From the NCBI RefSeq assembly GCF_018614415.1, contig NZ_JAGGOO010000069.1:1-64000 (forward strand): 64,000 bases of DNA, given 5' to 3'. Under the pieces are notes generated by a model, which saw only the letters and a list, made by a program, of their open reading frames with translations, was not told the origin of the DNA and did no database searches. This stretch comes from Streptomyces sp. ISL-12. Lineage in GTDB: Bacteria; Actinomycetota; Actinomycetes; Streptomycetales; Streptomycetaceae. This document shows positions 25,645 through 32,960 of this stretch, one piece after another; position 1 is the stretch's first letter; each line of letters starts with the position of its first letter. The position numbers were made by a program, and so were the translations under genes.

Positions 25645-26274
25645 ATGCCGACCTCACCCGGCCCGCTACTCACCGCCGTAGACGCTCTGTGGGAGCAGCT
25701 ACGCACCGACGTACCGGAGCTACCAGCCATACGACCAGTCGTGTCCCCGCTCGCGCGGACACACGAGCACGGACCCGAGCGGTGGACGAGAGACGATGAC
25801 GGAGTTGTCTCGGGGCTCGTCATCACGGCCGACGTCCTCCAGCAGGGGGCCACTGCCACTCTGGAAACCATCCTCCACGACGCTGCACACATCCTCTGTT
25901 GGGTCCGCGGAGTCCAGGACGTCACCATGCGGGGCGCCTACCACAACCAGACCTACCTAGCAGCAGCGGAGGAGGTGGGATTGACGTGGCCGGAGGGGGT
26001 CACTAGATCCACACAGCGGGGATTCCGCGACGTCGTGATCAAAGTGGTCACAAAGGCCCGGCTTGAACAGCACCTCCAGTCCCTGGAGGACGCCATCCCC
26101 CTCGTCCTGCCTCATCTGACGTTGCCAAGCAGCTCGTCAGCCACAAAGCGCACCGCCAGGCTGACGTACCTGTGCGCCTGTGACCCGCCGCGCACGTTCC
26201 GGATCTCCCGCACCGTTGCAGCCCAGGGGGCTATCACCTGCGGCGTTTGTGGTCAGGAGTTCTCGGCACAGTGA
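25645..26274 (+). CDS. Metallopeptidase-like protein with zinc ribbon
   Basis: A 209-residue protein, probably from a leaderless mRNA (ATG 25645, no ribosome binding site). LETILHDAAHILCWV (about 72-86) resembles the HExxH-type zinc site of SprT-like peptidases, with Asp in place of the usual Glu, so activity is uncertain. C-terminal CACDPPRTF...ITCGVCG forms a four-Cys ribbon. Similar genes are common on Streptomyces mobile elements. Having its own sigma-70 promoter and operator suggests expression in the lysogen or very early. Confidence 0.7.
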   Translation: MPTSPGPLLTAVDALWEQLRTDVPELPAIRPVVSPLARTHEHGPERWTRDDDGVVSGLVITADVLQQGATATLETILHDAAHILCWVRGVQDVTMRGAYHNQTYLAAAEEVGLTWPEGVTRSTQRGFRDVVIKVVTKARLEQHLQSLEDAIPLVLPHLTLPSSSSATKRTARLTYLCACDPPRTFRISRTVAAQGAITCGVCGQEFSAQ

Positions 26275-26374
26275 TCGACCAACCGCTGGCTTACTGTAGG
26301 GTCTGTTGAAGCAAAGCGTTTCACGCTACCCTGCGGTAGTCAGCGGTGCGTCCAATGTTCGGAGGGTCCAGGGA

Positions 26375-27157
26375 ATGAGTGCTGAAGTTGAGCGACGCGC
26401 AAAGGGCAGCGCCGCGCGCTTCGACGCTGCGGACCCGAGAGCGCTGGAACTGGACGACATCCGGGACGAGTCGGAGGACATGCTCGTCACCCGTGGAGCA
26501 GCATACGCACGCGAGTGGGCGCGCATCGAGCAGCATCCAACGCTTCTCCTCCGGAACATTGCCACAGTGATCATCGCGCTCCGGAAGTTGTACGACGATC
26601 CGACGGGCACCACCTGGGAGTACCGGCAGAAAGTAGCCGAACTCTACCGTCAAGCCGGCATCCCGTCGGACTCTGAGGGGCGCATCCAGGCGAACGTCAG
26701 GTACCACATCGGCAACGCACTCCGTCGCTACTACACGCCTCGTGAGTTGCAACGGGCTGGGCTCCTCCCTGAATCCCCATTGGAGCGCGGACAGGACACC
26801 CGGGCGACGGCTGCGGCAATCGTCAAGGCCACCACAGTGAGCCGCCAGGCTGCGCAGTCGAGCCCCGCTGAGGAACCCGCCCCGGAGCAGACGAAGAAGA
26901 AGACAGGGCGGAAGCCTGCGAAGGGCGAGGTAAAGAAGGAAACCGTCGAGAAGCGGGCTCCTGGTGTTCGTCAGAAGGCATCCGCCGATCACCTCCGCCT
27001 GGCGGAGGTTGCGGCCGGCCTTGTGGCCCAGATGTCGGTGGAGGTCATCGACAGGGACATGGTGGACGGTCAGCGCGCACGGCTCGACGAGCAACTGGCC
27101 CGCATGGAGGAGTGCATCCGCTCCCTGCGCGATCATATCCGCAGGTCAAAAGCCTGA
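26375..27157 (+). CDS. Putative DNA-binding protein of unknown function
   Basis: A 260-residue protein; ATG 26375 has GGAGGG upstream (a TTG at 26306 would add 23 residues). Helical centre with EGRIQANVRYHIGNALRRY and LTPRELQRAGLL-like residues suggests a winged-helix fold at about 100-145, followed by a Lys/Pro-rich linker with the AT-hook-like KKKTGRKPAKG and a C-terminal coiled coil. The last gene before the big terminator at 27217. A regulatory or genome-maintenance role is inference. Confidence 0.6.
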   Translation: MSAEVERRAKGSAARFDAADPRALELDDIRDESEDMLVTRGAAYAREWARIEQHPTLLLRNIATVIIALRKLYDDPTGTTWEYRQKVAELYRQAGIPSDSEGRIQANVRYHIGNALRRYYTPRELQRAGLLPESPLERGQDTRATAAAIVKATTVSRQAAQSSPAEEPAPEQTKKKTGRKPAKGEVKKETVEKRAPGVRQKASADHLRLAEVAAGLVAQMSVEVIDRDMVDGQRARLDEQLARMEECIRSLRDHIRRSKA

Positions 27158-27216
27158 CCGTCGCCCACGTCGACCGGCCTCCTCGTCCTCTCCGGTCAAA
27201 CTGCGGTCCAGACTGC

Positions 27217-27295
27217 CAAACTAACCCCCTTTTTCAGCTTCTCTCTAACGCGCGTAGGGAGAAGTTGAAAGTAGGGGTTAGTTTGCATTTTTTGA
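27217..27295. terminator. Two-tier hairpin terminator
   Basis: CAAACTAACCCC (27217-27228) pairs perfectly with GGGGTTAGTTTG (27274-27285); an inner CTTCTC/GAGAAG stem lies inside. T-runs flank both arms, so it can stop transcription from either side. It separates the late module from the replication module. Its right arm is duplicated at 1-24. Confidence 0.88.
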
Positions 27296-27344
27296 CACCA
27301 GTCTGACCGGGGCGGGAGGAGGCGGAAGTTCCTCGACGTCCCGC

Positions 27345-27373
27345 GTCACATCCGCCCGCCATTACGACATAAC
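27345..27373 (+). promoter_or_regulatory. Phage promoter block GTCACA-N17-CATAAC
   Basis: GTCACA (27345-27350), 17 bases, CATAAC (27368-27373). A 36-base stretch from CGCGTCACAT to CATGTGTAAG is shared almost exactly with 34014-34055. It opens the replication/accessory operon. Confidence 0.7.
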
Positions 27374-27415
27374 CCATGTGTAAGTGACTGATGGACCACC
27401 GCACATGGAGGCCAC

Positions 27416-28219
27416 GTGGCCGGAGTGAGCACGATCAAGCGCGGCGACAGCCGCTTCTACATCGACCCCGACGACGGCGACATCAAGGTCCCCGGCGTAA
27501 CGTCGGTCGGCAGCATGCTGCCGAAGGACTACCTCATGTACTGGTCTGCGAAGGAGGCTGCGGAGGCGGCCGTCACCAACTGGGACATCGTCTCCGAACT
27601 CATCAAGCGTGACCCCGCCGGCGCGACGGACTACCTGAAGAACGCGCACCGGAGGAAGAGCAAGGCGGCGAGCGACCTGGGTTCCGTCGCGCACGACTAC
27701 TTCGAGCGCCTGGCCCGCGGGGAGGTCGTGAACGACCGGCACGTGCACGTCGACGTGAAGCCGCACGTGAGGCACTTCCGTGAGTTCCTCCAGGAGGTGC
27801 AACCGGAGTTCCTCTACCTGGAGGAGACCGTCTGGAGCGACACCTACAAGTACGCCGGCTCTTTCGACGCCATCGCGAAGGTGGACGGGGAAGTCGTCAT
27901 CCTCGACTGGAAGACCTCGAAGTCGATCTACGACTCCGTAGCCCTCCAGCTCTCCGCCTACCGCTACGCCGACCGCATCATCCTGGCGGAGTCGGGGGAG
28001 AGCGTCCCCGTCCCGGAGATCGTCGGAGGCGGCGCCCTCCACGTCCGTCCGGAGGGCTGGGCCCTGCACCCGGTCAAGTGCGATGAAGACGTGTTCAAGA
28101 CCTTCAACCACCTCCGCGGCGTCTTCGACTGGGAGAAGGAAGGCAAGAAGAAGGTCATCGGCAAGCCGATCGCCTCTGGCGGAGAATTTGTTACTGGCAC
28201 ACAGCGACGTGCCGCATGA
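27416..28219 (+). CDS. RecB/Cas4-like PD-(D/E)XK exonuclease
   Basis: A 267-residue protein from GTG 27416 with GGAGG upstream. Core motifs: GSVAHDYFERL helix, EETVW, YAGSFDAIAKVDG (Asp) and VVILDWKTSK (Asp and Lys), then LQLSAYRYAD (the QxxxY helix). This is the RecB-nuclease/Cas4 arrangement used for DNA end processing and recombination. It lacks the four-Cys cluster of true Cas4. Its stop overlaps the next ATG. Confidence 0.88.
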   Translation: MAGVSTIKRGDSRFYIDPDDGDIKVPGVTSVGSMLPKDYLMYWSAKEAAEAAVTNWDIVSELIKRDPAGATDYLKNAHRRKSKAASDLGSVAHDYFERLARGEVVNDRHVHVDVKPHVRHFREFLQEVQPEFLYLEETVWSDTYKYAGSFDAIAKVDGEVVILDWKTSKSIYDSVALQLSAYRYADRIILAESGESVPVPEIVGGGALHVRPEGWALHPVKCDEDVFKTFNHLRGVFDWEKEGKKKVIGKPIASGGEFVTGTQRRAA

Positions 28220-28663
28220 GGAAGCCGCACCCCAAAACGAGGTTCTGGGAGAAGGTGAGTCTCCCCTCCGATGCTGGAGGGTGCATGTTGTGGACCGGGT
28301 CGACGGACCAGGGGTACGGGCGGCTCCGCTTCCGCGGCCGTCTAGTGCGGGCGCACCGCTTCTCGTATGAGTTGAACGTCGGGCCGATACCCGACGGGCA
28401 TCAAGTGGACCACCTGTGCCGCACCCCGTCGTGTGTGCGTCCTGACCACCTGGAGGCCGTTACTCAGCGAGAAAACGTGCTGCGGGGGGGTTGCACCCTC
28501 GGCGCGAAATGCGCGAGCCATGCACTGTATGCAGGGCCACCCATTCGACGCTAAGAACACGTACCAGAACGGTGGCAGTCGGGTGTGCCGCGAGTGCGCC
28601 CGGAGGTGGCGTCGGGAGTACAAGGCCCGGCAACGGAACACGTCTCAACGGGAGAGCGAGTGA
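28216..28663 (+). pseudogene. HNH endonuclease broken by a 7-G frameshift
   Basis: The first frame (28216-28554) encodes a typical HNH_3 protein: CMLWTGSTDQGYGR, AHRFSYELNVGPIP, QVDHLCRTPSCVRPDHLEAV, NVLRG. After G7 at 28484-28490 that frame becomes nonsense, while another frame reads APSARNAR..HCMQGHPFDAKNTY and CRECARRW, the normal C-terminal Cys/His cluster. With six G the frames join into one 148-residue protein ending at 28663. Either a recent inactivation, slippage-dependent expression, or an assembly error. Confidence 0.85.
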
Positions 28664-28833
28664 GCAAGTACGGCCAAGAGGTCGAAGAGCCCTTCGCCCG
28701 GGGCGGGCTTGTGGTGCTGGACGTCCGTGACTACGACGGACGGGCCGTGACATCCATCAGCCCAGACGAGGCCCGGCTCCTCGGGCTCCGACTGATCAAG
28801 CTTGCCGACGAAGCGGAGGCGCAGGAGTGGTGA
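28660..28833 (+). CDS. Small hypothetical protein
   Basis: A 57-residue protein from GTG 28660, overlapping the HNH stop and preceded by GGGAGA. Pattern GGLVVLDVRDYDGRAVTSISPDEARLLGLRLIKLADEAE (one sheet, then a helix) recurs in other short genes here, such as 49001 and 54822. Function unknown. Confidence 0.65.
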   Translation: MSKYGQEVEEPFARGGLVVLDVRDYDGRAVTSISPDEARLLGLRLIKLADEAEAQEW

Positions 28834-29045
28834 AGCAGCAGCACAGCGGAGCCGCAGTAGCTGGCGCCTGTCTGGGAGTCCTGGCCCTCATCCCCTTTGA
28901 GGCATGGCTCCTGATGCTGGTCCTGGGCGCCGTCCACGGCGTCTTCGCGGCTGTCCCGGCGATCGGGTTCGGTACGGCCGTCCTGTTCATCGTCGGCTAC
29001 AACCTGGGCGTCGGCCTGGTCCGGCGGCTCTTCCGCCGCAAGTAA
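28827..29045 (+). CDS. Small two-helix membrane protein
   Basis: A 72-residue protein from GTG 28827 (28830 also possible), with GGAGG upstream. Hydrophobic segments at about 10-35 and 42-62, ending in the basic RRLFRRK. No family recognised; co-translated with the gene before. Confidence 0.65.
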   Translation: MVKQQHSGAAVAGACLGVLALIPFEAWLLMLVLGAVHGVFAAVPAIGFGTAVLFIVGYNLGVGLVRRLFRRK

Positions 29046-29059
29046 CACCAGTCACACAC

Positions 29060-29086
29060 GCGGGGCGTCCACTCCGGGCGCCCCGC
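29060..29086 (+). terminator. Hairpin GCGGGGCG...GCGCCCCGC
   Basis: GC-rich stem after the membrane protein gene. Very similar sequences recur at 40911 and 50384, each before a gene that starts a new block. Confidence 0.65.
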
Positions 29087-29111
29087 TTCGCATGCACACG
29101 GAGGAGAGAGC

Positions 29112-29786
29112 GTGGCAGTGCACGAGTTCACCGAGTGGCCGAAGACGAAGCGCCTGTTCCGCGACATCGTGGTGACGGAGAAGCTGGACGGGACGAACAG
29201 CGCGATCCACATCAGCGCGGGGATCAGTGTCGACAACCCGGCAGTGTTCGACGTCATGCCACTGATGCCGGGCGAGGTCTACTACGACGGGCGCATCTGG
29301 CACGTGAGCGCGCAGTCCCGGCGCCGCATCATCACCCCCGGCAAGACCACCGACAACTACGGCTTCGCCGGCTGGGTCCACGACAACGCCGCGGACCTGG
29401 TCCGCATCCTCGGGGAGGGCCTGCACTTCGGCGAGTGGTGGGGCCGTGGAATCCGGCGGGGCTACGGCCTGGAAGAGAAGCGGTTCAGCCTCTTCAACAC
29501 GGCCCGCTGGTGGGCGGTCGACGAGGAGGCAGGCACGTCGATGAATGCCCGCGCGGAACAGTCGGACCTCGTCGGCCAGATCGACGCCGTCCCGGTCCTC
29601 TACGAAGGCGTGTTCAGTGAGGACGCCATCACCTCTGCCCTGCGGGACCTGAAGACGGACGGTAGCTACGCCGCCCCCGGCTTCATGAACCCCGAGGGCA
29701 TCTGCGTCTACCACTCCCAGACGCGCAACGTCTACAAGGTCACCCTCGACAACAACGACGCCGGCAAGTGGGAGGTTGAAGCGTGA
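29112..29786 (+). CDS. RNA ligase (Rnl2-like)
   Basis: A 224-residue protein from GTG 29112 with GGAGAG upstream. Nucleotidyltransferase motifs are present in order: KLDGTN (Lys about 24, adenylated), FGEWWGRGI (~110), LFNTARWW, PEGICVY (~198) and YKVTL (~211). It seals RNA breaks with ATP. With the tRNA block on the same phage it may repair tRNAs cut by host anticodon nucleases. No polynucleotide kinase gene is visible. Confidence 0.85.
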   Translation: MAVHEFTEWPKTKRLFRDIVVTEKLDGTNSAIHISAGISVDNPAVFDVMPLMPGEVYYDGRIWHVSAQSRRRIITPGKTTDNYGFAGWVHDNAADLVRILGEGLHFGEWWGRGIRRGYGLEEKRFSLFNTARWWAVDEEAGTSMNARAEQSDLVGQIDAVPVLYEGVFSEDAITSALRDLKTDGSYAAPGFMNPEGICVYHSQTRNVYKVTLDNNDAGKWEVEA

Positions 29787-29796
29787 GTCGACTCAC
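29783..29796. promoter_or_regulatory. Palindrome over a start codon
   Basis: GTGAGTCGACTCAC is a perfect 14-bp dyad that includes the GTG start. It shares the CGACTCAC core with the intercistronic hairpin family and could limit translation or bind a protein. Confidence 0.4.
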
Positions 29797-29992
29797 GCTC
29801 CCCCTCGCAGTCCTGGTGGTGCTTGGCCTGATCCTCGTCGTCGCCGCCATGGCGGCCGTCAACGCGAGCAACGGTGTTACCCCGCCGACGTCCGTGGAGA
29901 TCGACGTTAACCACCACAAGAACAGCACCACGAAGAAGCCGACGGTCAAGGCCCCTGCGTACCGGGCCCCGTCCCTGGCGAAGCGGAGGTAG
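29783..29992 (+). CDS. Small membrane-anchored or secreted protein
   Basis: A 69-residue protein from GTG 29783. Residues 5-27 are strongly hydrophobic, followed by a Thr/Lys/Pro-rich tail, so an N-terminal anchor with an external tail is likely. Its first 14 bases are a perfect palindrome (see next entry). Confidence 0.6.
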   Translation: MSRLTLPLAVLVVLGLILVVAAMAAVNASNGVTPPTSVEIDVNHHKNSTTKKPTVKAPAYRAPSLAKRR

Positions 29993-29996
29993 CGCG

Positions 29997-30068
29997 ATGG
30001 AGGGCGCGGGGATCGTCATCCTGATCGCACTCGTTCTGCTGCTCGCTTCGAGCCACAAGTCCGACTGA
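29997..30068 (+). CDS. Tiny 23-residue membrane peptide
   Basis: ATG 29997 with GGAGG seven bases upstream; MEGAGIVILIALVLLLASSHKSD is essentially one membrane helix with a polar tail. The spacing, Shine-Dalgarno and operon position support translation. Function unknown. Confidence 0.55.
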   Translation: MEGAGIVILIALVLLLASSHKSD

Positions 30069-30077
30069 GGAGGAGAA

Positions 30078-30290
30078 GTGACCCCCGAGGAGTACGTCGA
30101 AGCGCTGGAGCGCGAGCGGAACGATCGCAACGAGCGGGCGGAGTACATCGTCCGCGAGGAGTACGGCGCACACCATCTGATGCGCCGCAACGGGGCCGGG
30201 CAGTCGTGGGGTGTGACTAGGTACGTCAAGCCCGAGACGGCCGCCTTGGCGGCTGCGCTCCTGAACAGGCTGAAGGAGGACGAGGCGTGA
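30078..30290 (+). CDS. Small hypothetical protein
   Basis: A 70-residue protein from GTG 30078 with GGAGGAG upstream. Charged helical N-terminus (EEYVEALERERNDRNERAE) and an Ala/Leu-rich C-terminal helix. Overlaps the next start (GTGA). Not recognised. Confidence 0.65.
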   Translation: MTPEEYVEALERERNDRNERAEYIVREEYGAHHLMRRNGAGQSWGVTRYVKPETAALAAALLNRLKEDEA

Positions 30291-30472
30291 CCCTCGAAGA
30301 TCACGCCCGCGCCATTGAGGCCGCCGTTTGGGCGGCCCGTGCCGACGGGTTCGAGCTGACGGACGACGACGGCGTCATCATCTGGCGCGCGGAGTTGTGG
30401 GAGTTCCGCGCCGGTCAGGCGACCGACGCCTTCGAGACTCTGAACATGCCGACGGAGAGCCTGGAGGAGTAG
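30287..30472 (+). CDS. Small hypothetical protein
   Basis: A 61-residue protein from GTG 30287, overlapping its upstream neighbour. Acidic, with a helix (HARAIEAAVWAARADG) and a short beta hairpin. Ends before a strong terminator. Function unknown. Confidence 0.62.
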   Translation: MTLEDHARAIEAAVWAARADGFELTDDDGVIIWRAELWEFRAGQATDAFETLNMPTESLEE

Positions 30473-30496
30473 CACAAGTCACCCACGCACCACATC

Positions 30497-30526
30497 GCCC
30501 CCGGTTGCTTCGGCGCCGGGGGCTTT
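30497..30526 (+). terminator. Terminator GCCCCCGG...CCGGGGGC-TTT
   Basis: An 8-bp GC stem with a TTGCTTCGGCG loop and T-run, after the gene ending at 30472. A near copy occurs at 38334. Confidence 0.82.
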
Positions 30527-30558
30527 CGGCGTAGGAGCACAACGCAGGAGGAGAAACC

Positions 30559-30747
30559 ATGATCAACGGCGGAACCACCATCCACACGGCCGACGGCTCG
30601 ACAGTCACTGTTCGGCGCCGGGGCATCGAGTACGACCTCGAAACCCGCAACGCCCGCGGGGAGACGATCTCCACTGTCGTCATGTCGTCCGACGACTTCG
30701 ACGCACTGTACGACCAGATGGGATACGCGGCGGGGTGGACGGCATGA
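30559..30747 (+). CDS. Small hypothetical protein
   Basis: A 62-residue protein from ATG 30559 with AGGAGGAG upstream. Mostly beta-strands (TIHTADGSTVTVRRRGIEYDLETR) and an acidic C-terminal helix. First of an eight-gene overlapping run reaching 32960. Not recognised. Confidence 0.65.
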   Translation: MINGGTTIHTADGSTVTVRRRGIEYDLETRNARGETISTVVMSSDDFDALYDQMGYAAGWTA

Positions 30748-31007
30748 CCAAGCGCGAAGCACTGATCCTCACTCTCGCCGGCTCCCTAGCAACCTCCGGC
30801 GTCGGGCGATACGAGGACCACTACGCCAGGGCGGAGCGGCTCGTCGACGAGGTGTTGGCGGAGGGGGCGCACGAGATGGCGGAGGAAGGCCGGGAAGTCA
30901 TGGGCCCTCGGGCACTGCCGAGCGGAGCGGAGCCAGAGCGCATCGCGCGCTACGTCGCCGGCTGGCACGACGCCCTGGACCACGTGGACCCGGAGGTGAC
31001 CTCATGA
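30744..31007 (+). CDS. Small hypothetical protein
   Basis: An 87-residue helical protein from ATG 30744 (ATGA overlap). TKREALILTLAGSLATSGVGRYEDHYARAERLVDEVLAEG resembles helical phage accessory proteins but no function can be named. Confidence 0.65.
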   Translation: MTKREALILTLAGSLATSGVGRYEDHYARAERLVDEVLAEGAHEMAEEGREVMGPRALPSGAEPERIARYVAGWHDALDHVDPEVTS

Positions 31008-31330
31008 ACCCCGTAGCCCGGCAACTGAGGATCGTTGACGAGATCCTCCACAAGCGCGACGCCCAAGACGCCCTCTTCGGACGTCAGGACGACCTCCCGA
31101 ACGGCACGGACGTGGGCTCCTTCAAACCCATCGCGGACGCCCACCGCATGGAGTGCGAGGCGGCGTTTGCCGCGGGTGTCGGCACCTTCCGGCACGTCTT
31201 CCTGGAGGAGGTGTTCGAGGCCATGGCGGAGTCGGACCCCGTCAAGCTCCGGGCCGAACTCCTCCAGGCCGTCGCCGTCGGCGTGAAGTGGCTGGAGGCC
31301 ATCGACAAGCAGCAGGAGGAGAAGGCATGA
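31004..31330 (+). CDS. MazG-like all-alpha protein
   Basis: A 108-residue protein from ATG 31004. LEEVFEAMAESDPVKLRAELLQAVAVGVKWLEAID (about 67-101) follows the EExxE..D pattern of all-alpha NTP pyrophosphohydrolases (MazG fold). It could trim (p)ppGpp or modified nucleotides during infection. Only part of the metal-binding set is obvious, so activity is uncertain. Confidence 0.7.
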   Translation: MNPVARQLRIVDEILHKRDAQDALFGRQDDLPNGTDVGSFKPIADAHRMECEAAFAAGVGTFRHVFLEEVFEAMAESDPVKLRAELLQAVAVGVKWLEAIDKQQEEKA

Positions 31331-31665
31331 AGTACATCGACGTCGACGGCGACACGTGGGCGGACACGGGCAACGGACGACTCGTCTGCACTCGGTCATC
31401 CGTGGCCGGCTTCGAAGGCGTGGAGCGTGCGCGAGCGTATGTGGAGGAGGCACACGGCCCCCTGGTCGGTCTCAGCGACGACACTCCCGCAGAGCCCCAG
31501 GTTGCCCCCTCTCCCGTCCTCCCGACGGTCGATGGGGTCATGAGTCGCGCGAGTGTCTTTCAGTCTGCTCACGCCCTCGTGACGGGCCTCCCGTGGGAGA
31601 GCGAGGAGAAGCCGTCCGTGTACGACGTGCTCCAGGTAGCGAAGTGGCTGGAGGGCGACGAATGA
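31327..31665 (+). CDS. Small hypothetical protein
   Basis: A 112-residue protein from ATG 31327 (ATGA overlap). N-terminal beta part (YIDVDGDTWADTGNGRLVC), a disordered Pro/Asp stretch, then a helix ending SVYDVLQVAKWLEGDE, a C-terminal motif seen in other actinophage small proteins. Function unknown. Confidence 0.65.
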   Translation: MKYIDVDGDTWADTGNGRLVCTRSSVAGFEGVERARAYVEEAHGPLVGLSDDTPAEPQVAPSPVLPTVDGVMSRASVFQSAHALVTGLPWESEEKPSVYDVLQVAKWLEGDE

Positions 31666-31961
31666 GCATGGCAGACCTCGTCGCAGCCGGCGCCCCGGAG
31701 CTGCCGGAGGGGTGGTTCTACCGGGTCATGCGGGAGTACGGCGCCGGATACAAAGTGGAGATCCGCGAGCAAGGTCGTGTGTTCTCCCGTGAGGTGGCGT
31801 ACGCGTGGGTCCAGGAGGGCCACTTCGACGACATGACAGAGGCCGTGGTCCACGCGTGCCGGATGGCGGCTGGGCGAGCCGGTGACCGCGCGGAGCTGAG
31901 GCGAAAGTTCGCCGCTCTCGCCAGGTACGAGGGCGACCACGACCCGAAGGGCGGCCGATGA
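31662..31961 (+). CDS. Small hypothetical protein
   Basis: A 99-residue protein from ATG 31662 (overlap). GWFYRVMREYGAGYKVEIREQGRVFSREV suggests a small mixed alpha/beta domain with a helical C-terminus. Not recognised; part of the same operon. Confidence 0.65.
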   Translation: MSMADLVAAGAPELPEGWFYRVMREYGAGYKVEIREQGRVFSREVAYAWVQEGHFDDMTEAVVHACRMAAGRAGDRAELRRKFAALARYEGDHDPKGGR

Positions 31962-32428
31962 CCTACACCCTCGCCGACGCCATCCGCGACGAGTTCGAGC
32001 GCACTCACCTGCGGGGCACGAGCACCCTCCTGTGCGTCGCGTGCCGACGACGCAAGGACCGGGAGGACTTCCGCGAGACCCCGTGGCACGGACGTGCGGC
32101 TGCGTGCAAGCGCTGCGAGGGCGTGACGTGGCTGATCCTCCAGTACGAGCAGCAGCAGCGATGGGCGCTGGAGCAGGAGCGGGAGAAGGTCCGCATGTTG
32201 CGCCGGCACGTACAGCATCTCCGCTACCGGCGGCTCCTGGCGTCCGTGCCCTCGTCGGCCGACGCCTTCGCCGCGTACCACCAGCCCTACTACGACGCTC
32301 TGGAGCGGGCACAGCAACGCTGGGGAGCGGTGTGGGCGACGGCTCTGGACCCGGGGGCGTTCGAGCGTCCTGAGCCGAAGATCAAGCAGCGCGCGACGCG
32401 CACACGACTCACGAAGGAGAACCGATGA
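31958..32428 (+). CDS. Zinc-ribbon protein
   Basis: A 156-residue protein from ATG 31958. CVACRRRKDREDF...CKRCEG (about 26-50) is a four-Cys ribbon of the type seen in HNH-associated and transcription-related phage proteins. The rest is a long charged helix (QYEQQQRWALEQEREKVRM). No nuclease His is seen. May bind nucleic acid. Confidence 0.65.
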   Translation: MTYTLADAIRDEFERTHLRGTSTLLCVACRRRKDREDFRETPWHGRAAACKRCEGVTWLILQYEQQQRWALEQEREKVRMLRRHVQHLRYRRLLASVPSSADAFAAYHQPYYDALERAQQRWGAVWATALDPGAFERPEPKIKQRATRTRLTKENR

Positions 32429-32598
32429 CCGACGTCCTTGCCCGCATGCTCTTCGAGACGTGGGCCGCGCAGTACGACCCAAAGGCGGACGCCGGCTTCG
32501 TCCGTCAGCAGCACGGTGTACTGAGCACCGTGTGCCCGCACCTCTACCCGCCGCAGGTCCCGGCGACCTTCCGCGGGCCGAAGTGGGGGAAGCGATGA
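32425..32598 (+). CDS. Small hypothetical protein (57 residues)
   Basis: ATG 32425 with AAGGAGA upstream and overlaps on both sides (ATGA). Sequence begins MTDVLARMLFETWAAQYDPK and includes VCPHLYPPQ. Strict operon packing makes it likely to be translated. Function unknown. Confidence 0.62.
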   Translation: MTDVLARMLFETWAAQYDPKADAGFVRQQHGVLSTVCPHLYPPQVPATFRGPKWGKR

Positions 32599-32960
32599 CT
32601 GTTGAACTGATCCGCCCAGCGTCGTACCTGACGTTCACCGCCGGCCTGTTCCTCCATCGTGTGGACATCGCGACGAAGGACATCGGCTGCACCATCGGGA
32701 CGAAGCTGACGTACACCGGCGTGAACGGACTGGGGAATCGGGCCGTTCCTCTCGTCGCCTACCGTCCCGGTACGCGCTACCACGACCGCGCGGAGGAGTG
32801 TGCCGTCGTGCACCTGACGACGGCCCTTGCCCAGGTCTCGCTGTCCACCCGTGTCGACGCCACCGACGTAGCGACCCTCGCGCTCTGCCTGGCGGAGGTC
32901 GTCCAGGAGGACGGCTGCCGACTCTGGGACCCCCACGCCGACGAGGAGGACTCGTGGTGA
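32595..32960 (+). CDS. Small hypothetical protein
   Basis: A 121-residue protein from ATG 32595. LIRPASYLTFTAGLFLHRVDIATKDIGCTIG is beta-rich, the C-terminus helical (DVATLALCLAEVVQEDG). Ends at the start of the papain-like gene (GTGA overlap). Not recognised. Confidence 0.62.
   Translation: MTVELIRPASYLTFTAGLFLHRVDIATKDIGCTIGTKLTYTGVNGLGNRAVPLVAYRPGTRYHDRAEECAVVHLTTALAQVSLSTRVDATDVATLALCLAEVVQEDGCRLWDPHADEEDSW

Noticed and set aside
27416..28219. Cas4 of a CRISPR system
   Set aside because: The four-Cys iron-sulphur cluster is absent and no CRISPR repeats or other cas genes occur in the window.
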